This document shows positions 10,049 to 18,244 of a stretch of DNA of 39,064 nt, piece after piece. The stretch is from CAZQEZ01 sp964592475. Lineage in GTDB: Bacteria; Bacteroidota; Bacteroidia; Cytophagales; Cyclobacteriaceae. Both the position numbers and the translations under genes were made by a program. Each line of letters opens with the position of its first letter. The stretch's first letter is position 1. The notes under the pieces were generated by a model. The model was not told the origin of the DNA. It searched no databases and saw only the letters and a program-made list of their open reading frames with translations. The stretch is taken from NCBI GenBank assembly GCA_964592475.1, contig CAZQEZ010000023.1:1-39064 (forward strand), in the 5' to 3' direction.

Positions 10049-11245
10049 ATGAGAATATTATTTTTGATTGTATTTATGCTCGCTGGTAGCATTTCTTACG
10101 CGCAAGAAGATGCCCGATTTGATACCTTGAGCGCACTTAACATTGTCTCTAAACAAGATATGCTACTGCAAAACGTGCGTATTCAAATAGAGGCAACCCA
10201 AGCAGTAAATGACCTGTATAATTTTAAGTTTGAGAGTGCTGAATTACAATTTAAGTGGTTGATGTCAAAATATGAATGGCATCCGATACCCTATTTCTTA
10301 ATGGGCTTGAGCCAATGGTGGAAAATAATGCCCGACATAGATAATACCTCATATGATAATAAATTTTATGGCTACATGGATCTGGCTTTGGAAAAGGCTG
10401 AAAATCTTTACGATAATGGGGGCAACAAGGTAGAAGCCGCGTTTTTCATGTCAGCTGCACACGCGCTAAAAGCACGACTTATGTCAGATAGAAGACAGTG
10501 GACCAAAGCCGCCTTAGAAGGCAGGAATTCACTCAAGTATCTTGATGAAATAAGAGATAATATTGAATTAAGCCCTGAGTTATTATTCGGTGACGGGCTC
10601 TACAATTATTATTCTAATTGGATACCTGAAAACTACCCATTACTTAAACCTGTGATGATTTTCTTTCCTAAAGGCGATAAAGATCAGGGCATTAAGCAAC
10701 TTAGACAAGTGGCCCATAATGCATTCTATACTCGTACAGAAGCCCAGCTTTTTCTTTTACATATTCTGCTTATTCATGAAAACAGACCCATGGAAGCCTT
10801 TACAGTAGCTGAATATTTGAATAAAACTTTTCCTGACAATGCCTATTTTCATCGCATGTACGCCCGATTGCTTTACACCCTTGGGCGTTACCGCCAGGCA
10901 GAAGTAGTTTGTCGGGATGTGCTAGCCAAAATAGATAGTGGAATGGTTGGCTACGAGGCCAATAGTGGTAGGTATGCAGCATTCTTTTTAGCTCAAATAC
11001 ACGAAAGCTACGGGCGCAAAGCAGAAGCAAAAAAATATTACGAGCGAGCGGTAGGTTTTGGCGAAGAAATAGAAGCTTATGAAACAGGATATTATTTATA
11101 TTCATTACTCAATCTAGCGGAATATTCTTATCAGGAAAAAAAAATTAAAGAGGCTCGCAAAATTTTGAAGCAAATTAAAAAATATGCTAAGCGTAGCCAT
11201 CCGGCGCACAAAAGAGCGAGGGAATACCTAAAAAAGTTTAAGTAA
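10049..11245 (+). CDS. Exported TPR-repeat protein
   Basis: From the ATG at 10049 the product has 398 residues and begins with a signal peptide (MRILFLIVFMLAGSISYA, cleaved before Q). An ATG five codons upstream (10034) is possible but would spoil the n-region. The mature protein is almost wholly helical. Paired helices typical of tetratricopeptide repeats are seen around residues 60-130, 220-310 (TEAQLFLLHIL, AYFHRMYARLLYTLGRYRQAE) and 320-395 (KAEAKKYYERA, KEARKILKQIKKYA). The C-terminus is strongly basic. TPR proteins of this type in Bacteroidota usually sit in the periplasm as scaffolds, but no specific partner is evident. The small gene that follows lies in the same direction and may be cotranscribed. 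Confidence 0.85.
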   Translation: MRILFLIVFMLAGSISYAQEDARFDTLSALNIVSKQDMLLQNVRIQIEATQAVNDLYNFKFESAELQFKWLMSKYEWHPIPYFLMGLSQWWKIMPDIDNTSYDNKFYGYMDLALEKAENLYDNGGNKVEAAFFMSAAHALKARLMSDRRQWTKAALEGRNSLKYLDEIRDNIELSPELLFGDGLYNYYSNWIPENYPLLKPVMIFFPKGDKDQGIKQLRQVAHNAFYTRTEAQLFLLHILLIHENRPMEAFTVAEYLNKTFPDNAYFHRMYARLLYTLGRYRQAEVVCRDVLAKIDSGMVGYEANSGRYAAFFLAQIHESYGRKAEAKKYYERAVGFGEEIEAYETGYYLYSLLNLAEYSYQEKKIKEARKILKQIKKYAKRSHPAHKRAREYLKKFK

Positions 11246-11331
11246 ATTTGCAAAACCCAGTCGCGTACATTGCGTATGGAGTAAGAGAAGCGATTAGATT
11301 TTTTTTGCCACTAAAGTACCCGAATATTTAT

Positions 11332-11577
11332 ATGAAAGCCGGTTTTTTCCAAAAATTATCCTTAACCTCTAAATCATCATTTCTTTGGACTGACGGCCAG
11401 TTTCTTTTAAATCGCCAAGCCGGAAAGTTTCAGGTAAAGCTGTTTTTTGTTTTCGATTATTTTGTTGAGGTATATTTCGATGAATATCAAAAGCAGATAG
11501 AAAAAATTAATGTTGATATTGAATACCAGAAACTAAATCCCTTTATTGACGACCTGGATATTTCCGATTTTTATTAA
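11332..11577 (+). CDS. Small conserved-looking hypothetical protein
   Basis: The product has 81 residues from the ATG at 11332. The same frame is open back to a TTG at 11248, two bases after the TPR stop codon, giving 109 residues if translation is coupled. I prefer the ATG because the sequence from MKAGFFQKLS reads as a compact fold: a short helix, then strands with FLLNRQAGKFQVKLFFV and YFVEVYFDEYQKQIEKI, then an acidic C-terminus (DDLDISDFY). It has no signal peptide or cysteine. I do not recognise a named family. The pattern (an aromatic beta segment ending in YFVEVYFD) resembles small cytoplasmic proteins found widely in Cytophagales, and no function is assigned. Confidence 0.6.
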   Translation: MKAGFFQKLSLTSKSSFLWTDGQFLLNRQAGKFQVKLFFVFDYFVEVYFDEYQKQIEKINVDIEYQKLNPFIDDLDISDFY

Positions 11578-11949
11578 AAAATTAATTAGTAAAACCGCAC
11601 GTTATTGAAATTCTGATGAATTTAAACAATGTTATTTTTTTTGTTTTTTAAAAAGCTAAAAAAAGCACATTCCCAATTTAGCTAAAATACAACTTTTTAT
11701 TTAATAAAAATACAATAATTAATGAGTATTAATTGCTGTTTTAAAAATATTTAATATTTATTTAACAGTGCTTCAGCGCTATTTTGTATTAAAACAAGTA
11801 AACTTGCAGTAAAACTAAAAACGATCATTTTTTTAAAAGTTTTTAATGAATAATTCTATTTTATTACATTTTTCTTATAAAAGTCATGTAATTGTGTTAT
11901 CTTTACAACATAACAATTTAATATTTAATATTTTAACAATTTATTAAAA
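11578..11949. other. Very AT-rich intergenic region
   Basis: These 372 bases are mostly A and T with many poly-A and poly-T runs, between two small plus-strand genes. A TATCTTTA near 11898 resembles a -7 element with one mismatch and could drive the 85-codon gene at 11950. I see no stable hairpin and no coding frame. Confidence 0.5.
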
Positions 11950-12207
11950 ATGGTCAAAATCAAATATAGAGGTCCTAAATTGAATGAGCCGGAAATGCTT
12001 GAAGTGAAAGAGGTCGTGCAGCAACTTAAAAAGGACGTAAAAGGACTTAAGTGTTCTTTGCCACATTGCAAAAAAGAAAGTGTAATACACCTCAGATATA
12101 TAAAAGAAGTAGGCATTCTTGAAAAATATGTGAATTCATGTTGCTATGAATTTGAAAATATTCTCAAAAACAGGCTTCCGGAGGATCAACCGGCAGGAAT
12201 GGTTTAA
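11950..12207 (+). CDS. Small Cys/His-containing protein, unknown function
   Basis: An 85-residue cytoplasmic protein with an ATG start. The N-terminal half is charged and helical (LEVKEVVQQLKKDVKG). The second half holds C35, H39, C40, H47 and the pair C64-C65, in the order CSLPHC, then HLRYIKEVG, then SCCYEF. This layout resembles small Bacteroidota proteins with a C-x-x-H strand pair followed by CC and an amphipathic helix, and suggests metal binding, but this is inference. A clean rho-independent terminator follows 8 nt after the stop codon and a long AT-rich leader precedes it, so it is probably a separate single-gene transcript. The family is not identified. Confidence 0.72.
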   Translation: MVKIKYRGPKLNEPEMLEVKEVVQQLKKDVKGLKCSLPHCKKESVIHLRYIKEVGILEKYVNSCCYEFENILKNRLPEDQPAGMV

Positions 12208-12215
12208 ATTAAATC

Positions 12216-12242
12216 GGCTGGCAATTATTGCCAGCCTTTTTT
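12216..12242 (+). terminator. Rho-independent terminator
   Basis: A perfect 9-bp stem (12216-12224 with 12228-12236, GGCTGGCAA against TTGCCAGCC) with a 3-nt loop is followed by six Ts. It lies 8 nt after the stop codon of the 85-codon gene. Confidence 0.9.
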
Positions 12243-12378
12243 GTCTCTCCTTTCATTTAAGGGTATTCTTACCTTCCAGTAAAGAAAAAAATCGCCTTCA
12301 TGTATGAATTAAAAGCAAATAAAAAATATTATTTGCCAAATTTTCATTTATTTTGAGTACAACTAAAAACATGACCAT

Positions 12379-12966
12379 ATGAATAAAATGCTCAATAGAA
12401 ACCTTTATTTCGTAAAGGAACATGTTGGAATGTTTAAAGCAGCCAACAATTACGATATATTGGATCCCGAAACTCAGGAAATTGTACTACTGTGCCGCGA
12501 AGAGAAACTCGGATTTTTTACTAAGATATTTCGTTTTACCGATTACAAACGAATGACTCCTTTTAATGTGTTTATCAAATCTGCAGAGGGTGAAAAAGTG
12601 CTTTCAATCAAAAGAGGTGTATCATTTTTTGTTTCCAAAGTTGAGGTTTTTGATGAATCAGATCGATTGGTAGGTTTGTTCAAACAGAAGTTTTTCAGCT
12701 TTGGAGGCAGGTTTAATGTATTGGATGCCGATGAAAATATTGTGTGTACCCTCAAGGGTAAATGGACCAGTTGGGACTTCAGGTTTGAAAGAGAAGGAGT
12801 AGAGCTGGCAAAAGTAACTAAAAAGTGGGCTGGTTTTGGTAAAGAACTTTTTACCACGGCTGATAATTACATGTTGGAAATAAAAGAAGAGGTAAAGCCC
12901 GACCACCCCATTAGAATTTTGATAATAGCAGCCGTAATGTGCATAGATATGGTGCTAAAAGAATAA
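12379..12966 (+). CDS. LURP-one-related / phospholipid scramblase-like protein
   Basis: 195 residues. The protein is built of repeated short beta strands separated by turns: NLYFVKEHVGMF, YDILDPETQEIVLLCRE, FNVFIKSAEGEKVLSIKRG, SKVEVFDESDRLVGLFKQKFF, RFNVLDADENIVCTLKGKW, DFRFEREGVELAKVTKKW. This ends in a hydrophobic helix (about 175-193, ending MCIDMVLKE). The pattern and length match the tubby-like/LURP-one/scramblase beta-barrel fold with its C-terminal buried helix. Bacterial members have no settled function; lipid or membrane binding is suspected. There is no signal peptide. The gene stands alone, 136 nt beyond the preceding terminator. Confidence 0.75.
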   Translation: MNKMLNRNLYFVKEHVGMFKAANNYDILDPETQEIVLLCREEKLGFFTKIFRFTDYKRMTPFNVFIKSAEGEKVLSIKRGVSFFVSKVEVFDESDRLVGLFKQKFFSFGGRFNVLDADENIVCTLKGKWTSWDFRFEREGVELAKVTKKWAGFGKELFTTADNYMLEIKEEVKPDHPIRILIIAAVMCIDMVLKE

Positions 12967-12982
12967 TGACTGTAAAAAATGT

Positions 12983-13005
12983 AGTCGGAGCTTTTTGCTC
13001 CGGCT
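12983..13005 (+). terminator. Hairpin after the LURP-one-like gene
   Basis: A 9-bp stem with one G-T pair (12983-12991 with 12997-13005) has a TTTTT loop and lies 16 nt past the stop codon. It lacks a downstream T run on the plus strand, so termination is only likely. Read on the minus strand, a T6 tract follows the stem. Confidence 0.4.
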
Positions 13006-13398
13006 AACTTATATTATCAGCGATTTTATTTAAGTCTTGAATTAAGAAACTTTGAAGTAAGGTGGGGCGTTCACTCACTCCATGGACCAATTTTTTAAGA
13101 GAGCGACAAACCAGGATATTATTGCCTTAAATTCTGCTTTTTAATTATTACCACCGGTAATTTCGTGCCGCTGGATATTCTCAAAATAATTTTTACGATA
13201 ATTGCTATTACTGCTGTAAATGCCGATGGCCTACACCTCGGCACACCTGCCAGTCAATTCATGTAACGGAGTAATAATTTCTGTAACTTCACTTTAATTT
13301 ATATGCTTCAATATTTCTCGTTGCTTTATCATACATTAATAATGTTGATCAATGTTGATCTATAATCAGCAATAGATTAATAATATAAGCGGAGGTAC

Positions 13399-13406
13399 TA
13401 TATTTG
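13399..13406 (+). promoter_or_regulatory. Candidate -7 element for the Omp85-type gene
   Basis: TATATTTG fits TAnnTTTG and lies about 110 nt before the preferred start codon, giving a long leader. No -33 TTG at normal spacing was found. Confidence 0.4.
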
Positions 13407-13515
13407 TAACTATCCAGAGTTTCCCACTGAAGGCGGGTTAAAGGCTTTTGAAATAATTATAACATTAATAATTTCTGTTCGTTCCGTTATTTGCAAAATG
13501 GAGGAAATCAATTAT

Positions 13516-14928
13516 ATGTACCGGTATTTTTTTATTCTATTTATTGTTGTGCTGTTCGCCGGGCCAGCATTTTCTGCAAACGAGCTGGACAGTGTGCAGA
13601 TAGATAGGATTTTCATTATTGGCAATCGGGTAACCAAAGAAAAAATCATTGAACGGGAATTGAGTTTGGCCGAAGGTCAGATACAAACACGGGAGCAGTT
13701 AGCCAAACTGATTGAAGCCGATAAAAACAAAATTCTCAATACAAGGCTCTTCCTTTCTGCTCACATCAGCGTGATAGATGTTGGGCAACAAAAAGTAGAC
13801 CTGATCGTGCGTGTGGTGGAGCGTTGGTACATATTCCCTTTCCCTTTATTGGAACTGGCCGATCGTAGCTTTAATGAATGGTGGACTAACCAAAACCGCG
13901 ACTTGAGCCGCCTAAATTATGGGCTTAAGTTGTACAAATACAACATGCGGGGCATGAATGAAACGCTTATTTTAAATGCCCAGTTTGGGTTTACCAAGCT
14001 TTTTGGCTTACAATACAACTTTCCATATATTGATAAAGCACAAAAAATAGGTCTGAGATTTACCGGTTTTTATTCTGACAATAATAATTTAAACTACCTT
14101 ACGCTGGATCACCGTTTGCAGGATTTGGACTCCATTAAATCGAATAGCTGGTTGCAAAGGCGTACCAGGTTTGGAATAGACTTGAATTATAGAAGATCTT
14201 TTTACAATGTAAATTCCTTTTCTTTAGACTATTTTTACAATCAAATAAAAGATACGGTTGCTGCGCTCAATCCATTTTATCTTTTAGATGGGGCTACCAG
14301 GCAGCGCTACTTTAGTTTAGAATATAATTTTAGACGCGATCTGCGTGATTTTGTTTCTTATCCGCTAGAAGGGTTTCTAATCAATGCCAATATCTCAAAG
14401 TTAGGGTTGGGTATTTATGACGATATTAATCAAGTTGAGTTAAGCATATCTTATGCTCAATTTGTCAATTTAGGTAAAGGCTTTTTTCTCTCTAGTTTAT
14501 TGTCAGGAAGAACTACCTACCCACAAGTACAACCCTATATTGCCAATAATGGTATAGGCTATGGCAACAATATTATTCGGGGCTATGATTTATATGTAAT
14601 TGAGGGTCAGCATTTCATTATGAATAAATTTAACCTGAAAAAAAGAATATTTAGTAGAAAACAAAATCTGGGCAACCTGATGCCTTTGGAAGAATTTCGC
14701 ACCTTCCCAATTGATATATATTTAAAAGCTTTTTTCGATTCCGGCTATATCAGAAATAACTGGTCATTTCCTGAAAATGCTAATCAGCGCCTCACTAATC
14801 AATACATTTATGGAGGGGGCTTAGGGTTAGATATTGTTTCTTTTTACGACCTGGTAATGCGATTTGAGTATTCCCTAAATGCAGCTGGTGAAACTACCTT
14901 TATTTTTGGAATTAAATCCGAGTTTTAA
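13516..14928 (+). CDS. POTRA domain / Omp85-type outer membrane protein
   Basis: 470 residues from the ATG at 13516, which gives a good signal peptide (MYRYFFILFIVVLFAGPAFS, cleaved before A). A GGAGG lies 11 nt upstream of it. An ATG at 13498 would add six residues. Residues about 30-105 form one POTRA domain (IDRIFIIGNRVTKEKIIEREL, then VDLIVRVVERW). The rest alternates short aromatic strands and ends in ...FGIKSEF, a C-terminal phenylalanine typical of beta-barrel proteins recognised by the BAM machinery. This is the BamA/TamA superfamily, but with only one POTRA it is much shorter than BamA (five) or TamA (three), so it is probably one of the accessory Omp85 paralogues of Bacteroidota. 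The last 4 bases overlap the convergent DUF456 gene. Confidence 0.87.
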   Translation: MYRYFFILFIVVLFAGPAFSANELDSVQIDRIFIIGNRVTKEKIIERELSLAEGQIQTREQLAKLIEADKNKILNTRLFLSAHISVIDVGQQKVDLIVRVVERWYIFPFPLLELADRSFNEWWTNQNRDLSRLNYGLKLYKYNMRGMNETLILNAQFGFTKLFGLQYNFPYIDKAQKIGLRFTGFYSDNNNLNYLTLDHRLQDLDSIKSNSWLQRRTRFGIDLNYRRSFYNVNSFSLDYFYNQIKDTVAALNPFYLLDGATRQRYFSLEYNFRRDLRDFVSYPLEGFLINANISKLGLGIYDDINQVELSISYAQFVNLGKGFFLSSLLSGRTTYPQVQPYIANNGIGYGNNIIRGYDLYVIEGQHFIMNKFNLKKRIFSRKQNLGNLMPLEEFRTFPIDIYLKAFFDSGYIRNNWSFPENANQRLTNQYIYGGGLGLDIVSFYDLVMRFEYSLNAAGETTFIFGIKSEF

Positions 14929-15410
14929 ATCAATACCCTGATAAAATGATAGGTGAGCCATACACAAAAGGCTAACTTGAGAAATGTGCCGGTTGCAAAT
15001 CCGATAAATGCCCCAAGTCCTGATCGCAGCGCCTCATTCATCTTTTTACCATGAATAAGTTCACCCGCTATAGCTCCCAAAAATGGACCTAAAATTAAGC
15101 CAAAAGGCGGGAAAAAGAATAACCCTAAGATTAATCCAATGGTGCTACCCCAAATACCGTATTTGGTAGCTCCCATTTTTTCACTACCGTAAACTGGCAC
15201 CACATAATCAACAACGGTAACCAATAATGTAAGCCCTGCATAAATCAATAAAAATCTATTACTGAAAGGAGATTCCGGTAGTAATTGCAGCAAAAGTACC
15301 CCAAGGTAGCTTAATGGTGGCCCGGGAAGTACCGGTAAAAAACTACCCATGATGCCAAGTAACATGAGCAAGACGCCTCCTGCAATTATGAATAAGCTCG
15401 CTATATCCAT
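14925..15410 (-). CDS. DUF456 family membrane protein
   Basis: A 161-residue integral membrane protein with four to five hydrophobic segments. Its glycine-rich motifs are typical of DUF456: GSFLPVLPGPPLSYLGVLLL near residues 22-41; VYGSEKMGATKYGIWGSTIG at about 73-92; and FGLILGPFLGAIAGELIHG at about 102-120. The paired glycine zippers suggest packed helices. The family is widespread and its function is unknown. The stop codon overlaps the end of the Omp85-type gene by 4 nt, tail to tail. Confidence 0.88.
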   Translation of the reverse strand: MDIASLFIIAGGVLLMLLGIMGSFLPVLPGPPLSYLGVLLLQLLPESPFSNRFLLIYAGLTLLVTVVDYVVPVYGSEKMGATKYGIWGSTIGLILGLFFFPPFGLILGPFLGAIAGELIHGKKMNEALRSGLGAFIGFATGTFLKLAFCVWLTYHFIRVLI

Positions 15411-15554
15411 CTTTGATTTTTTGTAAAGATAATTATTCTCGAAGCTTCTATAAATATATTGAGCTATTGTAAGATATGACCCCAGGTTAAATTTTAAACA
15501 ATACGAGCTTCGGCTTTTATCAATTCGCTTTAGTTTAATTAGAGGTAAATACTG

Positions 15555-15562
15555 TATCTTTG
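15555..15562 (+). promoter_or_regulatory. Candidate -7 element for the SGNH-kynU operon
   Basis: TATCTTTG fits the Bacteroidota TAnnTTTG element exactly and lies 25 nt before the preferred ATG, a normal leader length. Confidence 0.5.
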
Positions 15563-15587
15563 AGTATTCATTGTGATCAATAAATTT

Positions 15588-16256
15588 ATGATGTTAAGGA
15601 TAATTTATTTTCTTTTGCTATTCATGATCTCATCAACTGCCACCAGTCAGCCGGCACTAAATATATTATTTCTGGGAGATTCTTACACAATAGGAGAGGC
15701 CGTGGCTGAAAATGAACGATGGCCCGAGCAGCTGAAAGCCGCCTTGGTAGAAGAGAATGTAAAAATCAACTATGATACTATAATTGCTAAAACCGGCTGG
15801 ACAACTGATGAGCTTGCTGAAGCAATTAGCCTATCAAACCTGCAACAAAAATATGACTTGGTTACTTTGTGTATTGGTGTCAATAATCAATATCGCGGCA
15901 GGTCGTTAGAAAACTACATCGATGAATTTGAAGGTCTATTAAAGCAAGCCATTAATTTTGCCGGTGGTGATGCATCACGAGTTATAGTTTTGTCCATTCC
16001 TGATTATGGCGTTACACCATTTGCCAAAGAAAAAAATCCTGACAAAATAAGTAAGGAGCTGTTTGCATATAATCAAAAGAACCTGCAAATCACCAGGCAT
16101 TATCAAGCGGGGTATGCTGATATTACCAGTATTTCATTATTGGCCAAAGAAGATCTTTCTTTGTTGGCAGAAGACCAGTTGCACCCATCAGGAGAGATGT
16201 ATCGCAGATGGGTAATGGCCATGATGCCATTAGTAAAGATGATACTTAAAATATGA
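15588..16256 (+). CDS. SGNH/GDSL-type hydrolase, exported
   Basis: 222 residues from the ATG at 15588. A GTG at 15573 would add five residues ahead of the signal peptide. The signal sequence (MMLRIIYFLLLFMISSTATS) ends before QPA. The SGNH blocks are all present: FLGDSYTIG with nucleophile S32; a glycine near TGW at 70-71; GVNNQ with N100; and DQLHPS with D195 and H198. The enzyme should be a periplasmic or surface serine esterase/lipase or acetylhydrolase; the substrate is not predictable. It is the first gene of a three-gene run, and its TGA overlaps the kynU start by 4 nt (ATGA), which indicates translational coupling. Confidence 0.87.
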   Translation: MMLRIIYFLLLFMISSTATSQPALNILFLGDSYTIGEAVAENERWPEQLKAALVEENVKINYDTIIAKTGWTTDELAEAISLSNLQQKYDLVTLCIGVNNQYRGRSLENYIDEFEGLLKQAINFAGGDASRVIVLSIPDYGVTPFAKEKNPDKISKELFAYNQKNLQITRHYQAGYADITSISLLAKEDLSLLAEDQLHPSGEMYRRWVMAMMPLVKMILKI

Positions 16257-17524
16257 TAAACGCCCAGCAAATAGCTGAATTGGATAAAAAAGATAAGCTG
16301 AAAGATTTTCGGCATCAATTTATTCATGCCTACCCTGAATTAATTTATCTGGATGGTAACTCTTTGGGTAAAATCACTGCAAGATCCCGTGAAAATTTAC
16401 AACATGTAATCGATTATCAATGGTCGGAAAGGCTGATACGCAGCTGGAATGAAGGGTGGTATGAATTGCCTCAAAAGTTGGCAGCCAAATTAGCCCGGAT
16501 AATAGGTGCCCAAGCCCATGAAGTTCTTATTGCCGATAATACATCAATAAATCTTTATAAACTGGCAATTGCTGCTTTACAACTTAAGGCGGATAGAAAG
16601 CAAATTATATCCGACCACCTTAATTTTCCTACAGATTTATATATTTTACAGGGGATAATAGATACTTTGAAGCAGGGTCATTATCTTGATTTAATGCCTG
16701 CTGATGATGGCATGACTTTGGATGTCACAACAGTAAAAGATTTTGTAAATAATAATACTGGTTTAGTAACACTTTCGCATGTAGCATTTAAAAGCGCTTT
16801 TCTTTATCAAATGCAGCAAATAAATGAAATTGTCCATTCTCAGGGCGCGTTAGTACTGTGGGATTTGAGTCACTCTGCAGGGGCCGTGCCTATTAACTTA
16901 AATGCGTCAGAGACAGATATGGCCATTGGGTGTACTTATAAATTTTTGAACGGCGGACCCGGTGCCCCTGCATTTTTGTACGTGAGCGAAAAGCTGCAAA
17001 CGCGAATAAAGTCTCCCATTTGGGGTTGGTTTGGCGATGCAAAACCATTTGACTTTAGTTTGCAATATGAAGCAGCACCCGGCATAAAAAACTTTGCCAG
17101 TGGTACTCCACCTATTTTATCTTTATCGGCGTTGGAGCATTCTCTTGATTTAATAACGCGGGCGGGTATAGAGAATATTCGTGAAAAGAGTGTTCAACTT
17201 ACCGAATTAATCAAAGAATTATCAAATACCAGATTGTTGCCATTGGGTTTTTCTATTGGTTCACCCTTGCAGGCCGAGCAACGGGGGTCGCATTTTAGTT
17301 TAAAGCATAAAGAAGCATACAGGATATGCCAGGCCCTTATTTCAAAAGAGGTAGGCGAAAAAGTAATTATTCCGGATTTCAGGGCACCAGACAATATTCG
17401 GTTGGGAGTAAGTCCTTTGTATAATAATTTTGAAGAGGTGTATCAAACAGTTTTACAAATAGAGGCAATTGTGAAAAATGAGTGGTATGCTGTTTTTGAT
17501 ATGAAACCTCAAGGTGTTACTTGA
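16253..17524 (+). CDS. kynU: Kynureninase
   Basis: 423 residues, the usual length for this PLP-dependent fold type I enzyme. It cleaves kynurenine to anthranilate and alanine, or 3-hydroxykynurenine to 3-hydroxyanthranilate, in tryptophan breakdown or NAD synthesis. Seen in the sequence: the N-terminal YLDGNSLG motif (32-39), WNEGWYELP near 65-73, cofactor-contacting D204 and H207 in WDLSHSAG, and the Schiff-base lysine K230 in CTYKFLNGGPG. The ATG overlaps the SGNH hydrolase stop codon. No tryptophan dioxygenase, kynurenine monooxygenase or 3-hydroxyanthranilate dioxygenase gene is in the window, so the rest of the pathway must lie elsewhere. Confidence 0.95.
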   Translation: MINAQQIAELDKKDKLKDFRHQFIHAYPELIYLDGNSLGKITARSRENLQHVIDYQWSERLIRSWNEGWYELPQKLAAKLARIIGAQAHEVLIADNTSINLYKLAIAALQLKADRKQIISDHLNFPTDLYILQGIIDTLKQGHYLDLMPADDGMTLDVTTVKDFVNNNTGLVTLSHVAFKSAFLYQMQQINEIVHSQGALVLWDLSHSAGAVPINLNASETDMAIGCTYKFLNGGPGAPAFLYVSEKLQTRIKSPIWGWFGDAKPFDFSLQYEAAPGIKNFASGTPPILSLSALEHSLDLITRAGIENIREKSVQLTELIKELSNTRLLPLGFSIGSPLQAEQRGSHFSLKHKEAYRICQALISKEVGEKVIIPDFRAPDNIRLGVSPLYNNFEEVYQTVLQIEAIVKNEWYAVFDMKPQGVT

Positions 17525-17537
17525 AACAGCAAATGAT

Positions 17538-18209
17538 ATGAGCAAGATAAAATTATTTATTTTTCTAATGATATTGTTACCAATGGTTGTTTATAGCCAG
17601 GATACATTAGTCGTGCAGCAAGATTCAGTAATAGTAGAGGAAACAAAGGATCCAGAGGTAGAGCATTCATTTGGCTTTAGAGGAGCATATGGTGTTGGCG
17701 ATATTTCTTTTAGTCTAAGTAGAGATACAGGTTATAATCCTGGTTTTGAAGCTGGAGTAGTGTATAAAAGAATTGGGAGACCCGGATTAGGCATACAATT
17801 GGAATTGAACTATGTAAATCGTGGATTTATTTTATTGGGCGAAGAGGATGTTTTGGCACCGGATACTGCTTATAGTTTTTCAATGATAGAGTTACCTTTT
17901 TTGGCCCATGGCTATATTGGCAGAAAGAATGGTCGCTTATTTCTCAATATAGGTTGCTTTATCAATTTTAGATTAGACGGAAATTTGCGTTATGAAAATG
18001 TGCAAGCTCAAGTGGATTTTGATAATGTGCAAATGTTTGGTTATGGCGTGCTGGGAGGGGTTGGCTATGGTCGTAAAATAGGTCCTGGCTTTTTGCAAAT
18101 AGAAGGTAGATACCAATTTTCACTGGGCAATTTATATGAACAGGTAATTTTGAGAGCGGATTTTTCGCAGATGCAGGCAATAATGGTCAACGTGGCTTAT
18201 ATGTTTTAA
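17538..18209 (+). CDS. Outer membrane beta-barrel protein (PorT-like)
   Basis: 223 residues from the ATG at 17538, which gives a clean signal peptide (MSKIKLFIFLMILLPMVVYS before QD). A longer frame from a GTG at 17514 would overlap kynU and bury the signal. After a short acidic linker (about 20-50), alternating strands FGFRGAYGVGDISFSL, FEAGVVYKR, GIQLELNYVNRGF, SMIELPFLAHGYI, GFLQIEGRYQFSLGN and AIMVNVAYMF form a small 8- to 10-strand barrel ending in F. It resembles the outer membrane beta-barrel (PorT/OMP_b-brl) families of Bacteroidota, function unassigned. The gap after kynU is 13 nt, so it is the last gene of this operon. Confidence 0.82.
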   Translation: MSKIKLFIFLMILLPMVVYSQDTLVVQQDSVIVEETKDPEVEHSFGFRGAYGVGDISFSLSRDTGYNPGFEAGVVYKRIGRPGLGIQLELNYVNRGFILLGEEDVLAPDTAYSFSMIELPFLAHGYIGRKNGRLFLNIGCFINFRLDGNLRYENVQAQVDFDNVQMFGYGVLGGVGYGRKIGPGFLQIEGRYQFSLGNLYEQVILRADFSQMQAIMVNVAYMF

Positions 18210-18243
18210 AAAAAGAGCTTTCCTGCACAGGAAAGCTCTTTTA
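18208..18243. terminator. Bidirectional terminator shared by the barrel-protein gene and tRNA-Leu
   Basis: A perfect 12-bp stem (18214-18225 with 18228-18239) is flanked by A7 on the left and TTT on the right. It begins inside the TAA of the barrel-protein gene and ends next to the 3' end of the minus-strand tRNA. On the minus strand the stem is followed by seven Ts, so it is a stronger terminator in that direction. Confidence 0.88.
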
Positions 18244-18244
18244 G

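Larger units (their letters stand above)
12967..13515. other. Long intergenic region, 549 bases
   Basis: It contains the hairpin at 12983-13005, an exact 10-bp tandem duplication (AATGTTGATC at 13341-13350 and 13351-13360) and a good -7 element at 13399-13406. On the minus strand one frame from about 13293 to 13141 has protein-like composition but contains an internal TAG at 13231-13233 and has no start codon. It is at best a fragment of a decayed gene. Nothing else is recognised. Confidence 0.5.

Noticed and set aside
13141..13293. Possible protein-coding frame on the minus strand
   Set aside because: It has an in-frame TAG and no start codon; stretches of 20-30 open codons are expected by chance, so it is not listed as a gene or pseudogene.
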